Source: Siphlonurus alternatus
Taxonomy: Eukaryota > Arthropoda > Insecta > Ephemeroptera > Siphlonuridae
Assembly (NCBI GenBank): GCA_949825025.1
Contig: OX463784.1
Span: forward strand, 1,451,168-1,515,167
Length of the DNA: 64,000 nucleotides
Reading direction: 5' to 3'
Shown: positions 20,652 through 30,225 of the stretch, one piece after another
Layout: the number at the start of each line of letters is the position of its first letter
Position numbering within the stretch: the stretch's first letter is position 1
The notes under the pieces: model-generated
Database searches by the model: none
What the model saw: only the letters and a program-made list of their open reading frames with translations
What the model was told of the DNA's origin: nothing
Program-made: the position numbers and the translations under genes

Positions 20652-21381
20652 CTGTGAGCACCAATGACGTCAGACGGTGCACACCAAAACATTCGTATAT
20701 ATATGATGGTGCTCGTTTGAAAGTGTTAAATTATTAATTAATGACAGTGACTGACTGTGTCATGCATGGTGTAACGAAATATTTCGTATAATGTGTACCC
20801 ATGCATTTTTGTTATAATAGTGAGAATTTCTCAACTGTCATTGATTTTCTTTAAAGTTATTGTTATGTTGGCGTCATAAAGTTAGTGCGCCCCCTAGTAG
20901 TAACTGCTTGAACTACGTGCGTCTGGCGAGGATTGCTGTATATGATTAACATTGTAAAATCATGTAAATGGCTCTATCAGTAGCCACAGCATTATTTTAT
21001 GACAACACGATAATTAGTTGTCAAACACTTTCGGACAAATACAAAAAAATATTTCAACTTCGTAAGTGATTTCTTTCCTATATATTTGATAATTTCTGTG
21101 ATTCTCCCCATGCTAAAGGTATTGCCGTATCCTCGATGCAAAGAGCAAAATTTGCAGACGTCAGCGCCATCTTTTGGTCCTTTATGTCCTCTATAAACAG
21201 GTTCCTCTAAACGTTCTAAATACCCTCAATTAAGTCAAATTTTGTTTCTAATAAAATATGTGTCACCAGTTTTATCATTTTTAAAGACAGTAACTAGGTT
21301 AATTACTAAATAGCTATCCGTATTAGTTATTATAATTATATATGTATTATAAAAATATTGTGAACAATTCGTAAAAAGATA

Positions 21382-21769
21382 ATAATAGACAATAATGGTT
21401 GCATTTTTTTATTTCATAATTAGAAAATATACATTAAATTATGCTTTTCTGAATTTTTTCAAATTTTTTGGAGTGCGGGAACTAATTTTAAAAAAATATT
21501 TAAAATACCTGAATTTGGGTGGTATATCTGATGGGACAACCGTGACGTCATCGACAGCCAATAGCCGTGACATCATCAACAGCCAATCACAGCACGACAT
21601 ATGACGTCACGGTTGTCCCATCAGGTGTACCACCCAAATTCAGGTATTTTAAATATTTTTTTAAAATTAGTTGCCGCACTCCAAAAAATCCGAAAAAAAT
21701 AAAAAAAGCATAATTTTTGGTATATTTTCTAATTATCAATAAAAAAATGCAACCATTATTGTCTATTAT
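21382..21769. mobile_element. Palindromic MITE in the intron, TGACGTCA-rich loop
   Basis: The ends ATAATAGACAATAATGGTTG and CAACCATTATTGTCTATTAT are exact inverses. The arms of about 150 bp mirror each other through TGGAGTGCGGGAACTAATTTT and ACCTGAATTTGGGTGG, then TGATGGGACAACCGTGACGTCA. The loop contains tandem GACAGCCAATAG / AACAGCCAATCA. The arm core resembles the element at 3631-3952. Confidence 0.85.
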
Positions 21770-21937
21770 ACACGTACTTGCTTTGTATTAGGTCTTTTCA
21801 TGCATGAAATGCATGCATGAAAATAATTATAAATTAATTTAAGTGAAGAATATTGATGAAATCTTTTTAATTAATTTACATAATAATTAACCGTGAAATT
21901 ATCAAATAGCTTTTCCATCCTAAAGTTGGCACTAGCT

Positions 21938-22043
21938 TTGATTATCACTGTTATAACCGTCTTTCTATTGTGATCGAGGCTTAAATCTTTTTGATTATCA
22001 CTGTTATAACCATCTTTCTATTGTGATCGAGGCTTATATCGTT
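21938..22043. repeat. 53-bp tandem duplication
   Basis: GATTATCACTGTTATAACCG…TCTTTCTATTGTGATCGAGG is present twice head-to-tail with very few differences (CCG versus CCA, TTAAATC versus TTATATC). Confidence 0.85.
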
Positions 22044-22082
22044 ATGATTTACCAATTATTAATGTAATGTACATGCATGCAG

Positions 22083-22195
22083 TCATCGCCTCGGAAAAAT
22101 TTCCTTTACAGCCTTGCTAATCACCATGCCCCGTAAGAATAACACAAAGCATGGTGATTAACAAAGCTGCAAGTGGGAAATTTACTAAGGCGACA
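22083..22195. repeat. Small inverted repeat (possible MITE)
   Basis: TCGCCT..GGAAAAATTTCC and CTAATCACCATGC on the left pair with GCATGGTGATTA, GGGAAATTTAC and AAGGCGA on the right. Total length is about 113 bp with an 18-nt loop. Confidence 0.6.
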
Positions 22196-22259
22196 AGTGC
22201 AGTATGTATATTATATACAGTTTTTATGTTCGCAAGTCAGCATGCCATGCACGACTTAC

Positions 22260-22484
22260 ATGCAGTTCAACGATGGTGCAGGAGCTGCAGTCAAGGTGAT
22301 TGCCCCTGAGGACAACAGCCACGAGACCCTCGATGTTCCTGCGAGCCGCCCTCAGGCTGAGGCTGCTGACCAGGTTGTGCGAACGCTCCGCCCAGGTCAA
22401 GAACCGCGCGCCCTCCACCGAGCGCACGATGTGAGACATCCGGAGAGTGACTACTCGGCCCTCACCAATCGCGTCGTCCACAGC
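22260..22484 (-). CDS. Host gene, upstream exon: leucine-rich repeat and start of the LRR C-terminal cap
   Basis: The exon begins after a CTGACAG acceptor (the frame upstream is closed by TGA at 22488-22490). It ends at a consensus donor CAT/GTAAGT, with 75 codons in phase 0. The sequence has LRR-like spacing (RVVTLRMS…NLVSSLSLRAAR…GLVAVVLRGNHLDCSSC), the last part being the usual entry to an LRR C-terminal cap. The remaining cap cysteines are encoded in the exon at 20424-20651. The 22.5-26.6 kb LINE lies immediately upstream and would sit in the preceding intron. Further 5' exons were not found in the window. Confidence 0.6.
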
Positions 22485-22536
22485 CTGTCAGACACGTTTA
22501 GAATACTTTGATCTGACACGTTAAAAAAAGTTCAAA

Positions 22537-23450
22537 ATGGCCGGCGATGAAGTTGTACATTCGTGTAGTTCATGTTTAGAAGCTACAATTCCTAGTGATA
22601 AGGTCATTACATGTGGTGCTAGTTGTGGCAAATTATTTCACATTCAATGCGCACAAATTACTGATACGGAGTATAAAAATATAACAAAGAGTAGGCATTT
22701 ATTCTACAAATGTGTGAACTGCATCGCGTCACAAGAGACCGCTGTGGGCAGACTCAAGAGAGAGGTAAATGAGTTGAAAAATTGCTGTTACGAACTCATT
22801 CTACTTACTCAGAATCAATCTCAGCATATGGAGGATTTAATTGCATTTAAAAATTTTATATTAGAGAACAATGCAGCCCCTAAACGCTTATTTTCTGATG
22901 CTGTAAATAGAAAACAGCTGTTTATAAAGCCTCCTTCCACCAATTCAGGCGGGAAGAAGGTGAATAGTTTAGAATCCGCGGGAAGAAATTCAAATGATGT
23001 TACCTCTCGTATGCAAACTGAGCAGCCAACTTCACTCGACACTTCAACAGACGCGCCTACTGATACAGAGCGCGAGAAAATCGACGAGCGTCCCGAGCGG
23101 GATGCGAGCGACGAGGAGGATGGCTACAAGAAGGTTCGCGGTCGGAACTTTCGCCGGCACCAGAAGCAAGGCTCAGCCAGCAAAGACAGCGACTGCCCGT
23201 TGGTCGGGGCAGACAAAAAGGCACACTTACATGTGTGGCGCCTTCACTCTAAGACTACAAAAGAAGACGTGAAGAATCATATAGACGGTAAATTAAACTG
23301 TAATATTGAAATTGAAACTTTAAATGCATGAGGGCCGTACGCCTCGTTTAAAATTACTGTAGATTTTAATTTATTAGAAAAAATAATTGATCCTTCTCTA
23401 TGGCCTGTAAACGCATTAATTGATAGATTTAGATTTGCAAAAAAAAAAAT
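22537..23450 (+). pseudogene. LINE ORF1 with PHD-type zinc finger and RRM-like C-terminus
   Basis: The ORF starts at ATG 22537. Residues 10-62 match a C4HC3 PHD finger (C10, C13, C26, C30, H35, C38, C59, C62). A short coiled-coil-like stretch follows (about residues 68-110), then an acidic/basic linker. A segment starting near residue 228 (LHVWRLHSKTTKEDVKNHI) is typical of the RRM-like region of jockey/CR1 ORF1 proteins, which bind element RNA. An in-frame TGA at 23329-23331 interrupts that region. The same frame continues for 36 more codons to an 11-A run at 23439-23449 and then directly into the endonuclease. ORF1p would be an RNA-binding chaperone of the LINE ribonucleoprotein. The TGA makes this copy truncated. 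Confidence 0.8.
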
Positions 23451-23511
23451 CCACCAAAGCCTTTTCCCCAGAGCACATAAGCGTTCTGAGGTAATCACTG
23501 ACACGTGTTCC

Positions 23512-26394
23512 ATTTTTCATCTAAATATTCAGGGCTTAAACAGTAAAACTCTACAATTAGAAAATTTTGTACAACCTTTCAAGTCTTTGAAAATAATATG
23601 TGTTACAGAACATTTTTTGAACAAAGGTGATTATTCTACTTTTAAAATTGGTAAATTTATTATGGCTAGTATATATTGTAGAGAAGTCAAAATACGTGGT
23701 GGCTCGTGCATTTTTATTCATGAATCTTTAGCGTTTAAAGAAAATTTAACAATAAAGAATATGTCTATAGAGAATTGTATTGAAATGTCATGTGTAGATG
23801 TAGATTTCTGTGATACACCTTGTTCTGTCCTTTGTATTTATCATCCTCCAAAGGGAGATTTTAATTTGTTTTTAGAAAAACTTGAATTAGCTATAAAAAA
23901 TATATATTGAGATAAAAGAGAACCTGTTTTGTGTGGAGATTTTAATGTTAATATGCTTTGTAATGATTCAAACGTAAAGGAATTTGAAACACTCTTAAAC
24001 ATATGTAATCTAAAATCAGTAATTATTTCTCCCACGAGATATTGTAAAACAACTATGACTTTAATAGATAATATAATTATCCCTAAGTTGATTCCATTTG
24101 ATCTAAATGAGAGTAAGGTTATACCATGTTATTTTTCAGACCATGAGGCTCAACTTATATCAGTTAGTAATAATAGCACAAAAAATACAAGTAACAATAA
24201 TTATAAACGATTTTTCTCGAGGAAAAATATGAAACAATTTAAAAATTATTTAAAAAATGAGTCCTGGTCAAATGTGTATAATAAATTTGATGTTTAATTC
24301 TTTCCATGGAATTTTTACAAACTATTTTGAATTGTCTTTCCCATTAGTAAAAATTAAAAAAAATGATGATAATAAATATAAAAAAAAGCCTAATATAATG
24401 ATACAAGGATTAAAAATATCAAGACAAAAATTAAGAGATTTAAAAAAAATAAAACAATAAAAACCCACATATATGGAATGATGAATATGTTAAAAAATAT
24501 AAATATATATATAATAAGCTTCTACGTGTTGCAAGTAAAAGGAAAAATACCTTGTTCATTAAAAATTCAGATAATAAGTCCAAAGCAATGTGGGATCTAA
24601 TTAAAAAAAGACATGGAAAAAACAATAATAATAAAAAAATTATTTCAGATATAATTGTTGATGGTAAAACTGAAGACAATCCAAAAAATATTGCACAAAA
24701 TTTTAATAATTATTTTATAAAATCTATTGCTGATTGCAAAAAAAATATTGACATCACAGCTAGTTCATATGCTAATATATATGATGCAATAAAAATAAAT
24801 CAAAATTCAATGTTCTTATCTCCTTTATCAAACTCGCAGCTTTTAAAAATAATTAATAATTTAAAAAATAAACACTCTTATGGTTTTCATAGTGTCTCAA
24901 ATTTTGTACTTAAATCTTGTGCTAATGATGTCAGTGTTGTGCTCACTTTTATAATAAATAAATCATTTGAAGATGGTAAATTTCCATCCATTCTTAAAAA
25001 TGCTATAATTAAGCCAGTTTACAAAAAAGGTGCAAAAAATATGATGGAAAATTTTAGACCAATCAGTTTATTATCTGTTTTTTCTAAGTTATTTGAACAG
25101 GCTTTCTTAATAAAACTTTTGCCATTTTTAGATAAGTACGAGATACTATCAAAATTTCAGCACGGCTTCCGTAAAAATAAATCCACAGAAACTGCAATGT
25201 TCCAATTAATTGATAGCATCATTGATAGTATAGATAAAAAACAAAAATCAGCTGGAGTATTTTTGGATTTGTCAAAAGCTTTCGACATGGTTGATCATAA
25301 TATTTTGTTTAATAAATTGTTTAGATATGGAATAAGAGGTAAATGTTTGGATTGGCTTAAATCTTTTTTAAGTAATAGAACTCAAACTGTTGAAATATCA
25401 TGTAAATTAAATGAAAAACATTATTCAGATAAAACTACCCTTAAATACGGCTTGCCACAGGGTACTTGTACAGCACCAGTATTATTTCTTATTTATATAA
25501 ATGATCTACCTTTAAATTTGAATGATAATAATTGTTTGTTTGTGCAATATGCTGACGACTCTAACTTAAAAGTTACGGGTGAAAATAACGAACAACTTTC
25601 TAAAAATATTGAAAAATCATTAACAAAGGTAAAAGCACATTTTAATTATATTGGTTTACTGCTTAATGTAAATAAAACTGTGATTCTACAATTTCAAAAT
25701 ATTGAAAATAAAAATCAAACAATCCAATCAGTACAATTAGAAACACAAAATATTCCATTACATAATTCAACTAAATTTTTAGGATTAATCATGCATCGAT
25801 TCAAATTTGCGCTGGGTAGATCATATTCAGTATATATGTAAAAAATTAGCATCAGTGATATTTGCTATAAACGAATTACGGTATGAAACCGAATTTGAAT
25901 CTTTGAAAATACTGTATTACGCAAATTTCTATTCATTGCTTAAATATGGAATAATTTGTTGGGGTGATTCTCTCGAGTCTCATCGACTGTTTATCCTACA
26001 AAAAAGGGTAATACGTTTAATGTGTTTTGTTAAAAAAAGGGCAACATGTGTAAAACTATTTAAGGAGCATAGTATATTACCCCTTCCTTGTATCTATATT
26101 TTAGAATGTGTACTTAAAGTTAAAAAAAGTATGTCTTTTTTTAGAGAACATGTTGTAAATCATAAGTATAATACAAGGAATGTGAAGAGTGTAATAACCC
26201 CTATATGGTGCAGACTTAATATGTATAGAAGTGGTCCATTTATGAGTTGTTTACGACTCTTCAATAAGCTCCCAAGTGTTATAAAGTGCATCGAAAGTGA
26301 TAAGTTATTCCACGCAAGTGTCAAGGATATGTTACTAAAAAAATGTTTTTATAGCGTGAAGAGCTACATGGACTATAACTTTGAATTAACATAA
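23512..26394 (+). pseudogene. LINE ORF2: APE endonuclease and reverse transcriptase, broken
   Basis: Endonuclease motifs appear in order: HLNIQGLNSK near 23518, a CVTEH motif, an IYHPPKGD motif, CGDFNVNM at about 23932, TLIDNI, and SDHEAQ near 24139. RT is at 24552-25841 with LDLSKAFD (residues 238-245 of that segment), GLPQGT (300-305) and YADD (333-336). A post-RT region (KYGIICWGDS, then RLFILQKRVIRLMCF) runs to 26394. Breaks seen: an in-frame TGA at 23908-23910, a frameshift near 24290, a further frame change near 24460-24540, and a frameshift near 25795-25806. Normal ORF2 of this clade would be about 900 residues in one frame. Confidence 0.88.
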
Positions 26395-26944
26395 ATTATT
26401 GTCTGTTTAAACTATTAATGTAAATAATTAATTACTCCTCTGGCTATTAATTAACTTGCCTACATGACCTGTCCTACTAACCTCAACAAATATCTATCTT
26501 GATATATTGATTGTAGGAGAAATGGATTGAATAAAGAATTTTGAATTTTGAATTTTTTGAGTTAATTAACTTAGGTGAGAACTTTACCACGCTTCTCATA
26601 TAACTTTAATTGACTTGACGGCGATGCTTATGTGCCATGATGCAACGAAATTATATTTTATTTTGTTAGATTTTTGTGATTAATATTGCCTGCTGACAAA
26701 GTTGTATATTATATAGAGAAGACATGAAATATAAAAATCACCGTTTTTCACAACTTTGATTATATATACAAGCTTGTTATTGCATATTATTATTAATTTT
26801 AGGTATAGCAGAATACGAAAAGAAGAGACGAGAGAGAATATAATTATTTTTTATTGTAAATTAAAAACTATATAATAATATATAATGTTATAATATAATA
26901 TTACTTACATAGATGAAGAGAAAGGGAAGGACAGGGAGAGAGGG

Positions 26945-27051
<107 letters not shown>

Positions 27052-27059
27052 TGTGACAC

Positions 27060-27320
27060 AAGACGGAGTTTTGATCCAGAACTTCATGGGTTCGCCATTG
27101 TTTGCCTGCCACTTTGTGAGCGTTTGTTTGCCCGGTGACCCCTAACACGCGCATGTATTTGAGAGGTGCTCAAGTTCATGTAGGTGACCACTGCCTTGAT
27201 GGCGGTTCCTTGTGGTTTCCCAGGTGCATACCAGGGTAGTACCTAACACAAGGCCACAGCCGCGTGCCTTCTTTCATATCCTAGAAACCTCTTTCTCTTG
27301 TCTACCCGAGTAAAAATGTT
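27060..27320 (+). mobile_element. Possible SINE-related segment
   Basis: GC-richer than its surroundings, it contains GGTTCCTTGTGGTTTCCCAG, then ACAAGGCCACAGCCGCGTGC and TTTCATATCCTAGAAACC. The order resembles the body of the 5S-derived SINE at 5117-5520 (GGTTTTCCACGGTTCCC…ACAGGCCGTGGCC) and pyrimidine-rich SINE tails found in arthropods. No Pol III promoter head or A-tail was identified, so this may be a fragment. Confidence 0.4.
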
Positions 27321-28130
27321 TCATATATAAAACATATATAACACCTGTATTGTGGCTATAAGTGCCAAAATTTTGCTTTATGACCTATATATGACCTATA
27401 CCAACTTATACGCGAAGAAATTGGGGAAAAGTGATAAAGGTTGTTACATATAACATACCTTTAAATAATCTTTGTATTTCCTATAACCACTTCAAATAAC
27501 GATATAGCTTATGAAAAATATTGATGAGAAAATATATATAAAATCATTATTTTTACGTTATTTTTCATTTTTGCTGAAAGAGGAGACCTTTATTGGTAAA
27601 GCAAATATATTGAGAGGATACATCTTTAAAAAAACGTATAAAAGGCCTATGAATATAATTTATATTACACATATAATTGTTAAACAAAAAATATAGGTTC
27701 CTTAAATTATTATATAAAGATACTTTTACCTATATCAAACCTGTATTCTTCATATAATACATGTTTATGAGGGATAGAGATTTTCTTTACCAATAATGTA
27801 AAAATATTGGTAATCTAGAGCAGAGAGACCTTTAATTTATTTATGCCATTATACAGGTATAAAAGTTACATTTACTTATATATGCTTATATTAAAAGTAG
27901 AAGACATGCATTTAGATGTCACTGAACCTATTTGCAACCACTATATTACCACTATTACTTCACCTGAAATATGTTTATGGTTATCTTAGGTAACACTAAA
28001 GATAGAGGAAATATATACTTGGTATATATGTACTACATCCTATCTTTATACATGCTTTATTATTAGTTTAAATTATATGACAAAGCAATATTCTTATATT
28101 GAAAATAGAGGCAATTTAAATGTATGCAAT
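27321..28130. other. AT-rich gap
   Basis: Repeated TATATA-containing words, but no gene, RNA or definable repeat family was seen. Confidence 0.5.
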
Positions 28131-28724
28131 ATTAACACAAGCAGGAAGTAGAGCAGTTATATATACGACAGACGACGCGCGGGCCGTCAAGCAAGAAAAA
28201 TTTTGAGAGAGGAGAAGAAATAGCTAGGAGGGGAAGTGTGTGAGCGGAGAGGAGGGGGTAATGCTCGAGCGAGCGCTGCCTCTGCTGCGAGCGTAGCTGA
28301 CGGCCAGGCAGCAGCACAACATTTTTGATGATCTTTGTGCATTCATAACTTGATTTGCATGCATGCTATGGACAAACGGTTTTCAGGCTATTTGACAAAT
28401 ACTATCAAGACTGCTCTCAATAAGTTTAGTCCTAATGCGTATGTGGTTACAAAGGTTGTATTGCGGAACAGTATGTGGTTACTTTTTCATTTTGTGGTTA
28501 CGTTACCACAAAATAGCGAAAAAGTTTAATTAGAACTATTTTGTGGTTACTTTTTTCAGAGCTTTTGCAATTCAGGCCCTTTGTCGGTCCAGTAACCACA
28601 AAGGGTCTTTATTGCAATTGCAACAAAAGCACCTTCCCTTTATAAGGCTTATATCTCTGCTTCATTATTTCACCAAAGGGTGGCGGGTCGATGCACATTA
28701 TTTGAGGCCGTGATAATTCCTTCA
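28131..28724. other. GC-richer patch and TGTGGTTAC-rich sequence ahead of the tandem arrays
   Basis: Positions 28150-28320 are unusually GC-rich (GACGACGCGCGGGCCGTC, CGAGCGAGCGCTGCCTCTGC) with a TATATA beside them, and could be a promoter or an old exon; no supportable frame was found. From 28440 to 28600 the word GTGGTTAC occurs four times and its complement GTAACCAC twice. GTGGTTAC also occurs twice in almost every satellite monomer to the right. Confidence 0.4.
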
Positions 28725-30225
28725 CCGGTAAGGGTTCGCTGAGGGATTATTCATCAACAAAATTTTTCTTTTGGAAAAAAATTTTTTTTCGAATGGTGTG
28801 GGGGGGGGGTCATTTTATTGCTAATCACTAACAAATTTTTTTATTTTTTTTCGAATGATGGTGGGGGAGGGGGGGGCTCATTTTATTGCTTATCACTAAA
28901 ATTCATCGTTCTTATTTTATTTTGGAGGAATATATTTACAATTTTTTTCGGATGGAAAAAAAATTCCAGGGGGGGGGGGGAGGGAATTTTATTGCAAATT
29001 TTTTTTTCTTTTAGGCCGGTAAGGGATCGTTGAGGGATTATTCATCAACAAAATTTTTCTTTTGGAAATAATTTTTTTTTCGAATGGTGGTGGTGGGGGG
29101 GGGGGGCTCATTTTATTGCTTATCACTAAAATTCATCGTTCTTATTTTATTTTTGAGGAATATATTTACAATTTTTTTCGGATGGAAAAAAAAATTCCAG
29201 GGGGGGGGGGAGGGAATTTTATTGCAAATTTTTTTTTCTTTTAGGCCGGTAAGGGTTCGCTGAGGGATTATTCATCAACAAAATTTTTCTTTTGGAAATA
29301 ATTTTTTTTTCGAATGGTGGTGGGGGGGGGGGGGCTAATTTTATTGCTTATCACTAAAATTCATCATTCTTATTTTATTTTGGAGGATTATAATTACAAT
29401 TTTTTTCGGATGGAAAAAAAAATTCCAGGGGGGGGGGGGGAGGGAATTTTATTGCAAATTTTTTTTTCTTTTAGGCCGGTAAGGGTTCGCTGAGGGATTA
29501 TTCATCAACAAAATTTTTCTTTTGGAAAAAATTTTTTTTTCGAATGGTGGTGGGGGGGGGGGCTCATTTTATTGCTTATCACTAAAATTCATCGTTTTTA
29601 TTTTATTTTGAGGAATATATTTACAATTTTTTTCGGATGGAAAAAAAAATTCCAGGGGGGGGGGGGGAGGTAATATTATTGCATATTTTTTTTTCTTTTA
29701 GGCAGGTAAGGGATCGCTGAGGGATTATTCATCAACAAAATTTTTCTTTTGGAAAAATTTTTTTTTTCTAATGATGGGGGGGGGGGGGGTATTTTTATTG
29801 CTAATCACTAAAATTCATCCTTCTTATTTTATTTTGGAGCAATATATTTACAATTTTTTTCGCACGGTAAAAAAAAATTCAGGGGGGGGGAAGGGAATTT
29901 TATTGCATATTTTTTTTTTCTTTTAGGCCGGTAAGGGAACGCTGAGGGATTATTCATCAACAAAATTTTTTCTTTTGGAAAAAAAATTTTTTTCGAATGG
30001 TAGTGGGGAGAAAGGGTTCATTTTATTGCTAATCACTAAAATTCATTGTTCTTATTTTATTTTGGAGGAATATATTTACAAATTTTTTCGGATGGAAAAA
30101 AAAATTCCAGGGGAGGGGGGGGAGGAAATTTTATTGCATATTTTTTTTTCTTTTAGGCCGGTAAGGGATCGCTGAGGGATTATTCATCAACAAAATTTTT
30201 CTTTTGGAATAAAAAAATTTTTCGA
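28725..30225. repeat. ~230-bp tandem repeat, about 6.5 copies
   Basis: Units start at about 28725, 29016, 29246, 29476, 29703, 29928 and 30158 with CCGGTAAGGG(T/A)(T/A)CGCTGAGG, spaced 225-230 bp. The first unit is 291 bp because of an internal duplication. Each unit has GATTATTCATCAAC, a TTTTTTTTCGAATGGTGG segment with a G-run, TTTTATTGCTTATCAC, and a second G-run after AAATTCCAG. The last unit passes within CAACAAAATTTTTC directly into the 427-bp satellite. Gly-rich or Phe-rich ORFs in it are artefacts. Confidence 0.9.

Larger units (their letters stand above)
20652..22259 (-). other. Intron of the LRR-transmembrane gene
   Basis: The interval is bounded on the minus strand by a consensus donor (CAT/GTAAGT at 22260/22259) and an acceptor (CACAG/G at 20652). 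It is AT-rich and contains a foldback MITE (21382-21769), a 53-bp tandem duplication and a small inverted repeat. The stretch 20740-21380 holds nothing else I recognise. Confidence 0.55.
22500..26557 (+). mobile_element. Nearly full-length CR1/jockey-like LINE, inactivated
   Basis: It has a two-ORF architecture: a PHD-finger ORF1 at 22537, an APE-type endonuclease at about 23512-24297, RT at 24552-25841 and a C-terminal domain to 26394. A 160-bp 3' UTR ends in tandem TTTTGAA-type repeats at 26537-26557. The 5' boundary is approximate, between the LRR exon and ORF1. The truncated copy at 2642-3275 shares its 3' end. Stops and frameshifts throughout ORF2 show that this copy is dead. Confidence 0.9.

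Noticed and set aside
28132..28317. A 61-codon minus-strand frame in the GC-rich patch
   Set aside because: Composition alone is not enough: no domain, no splice signals and no conserved partner exon were found, though a promoter or UTR here is possible.
28818..30175. Gly/Phe-rich frames in the 230-bp array
   Set aside because: Period of the tandem repeat, with G-runs and T-runs giving low-complexity peptides.
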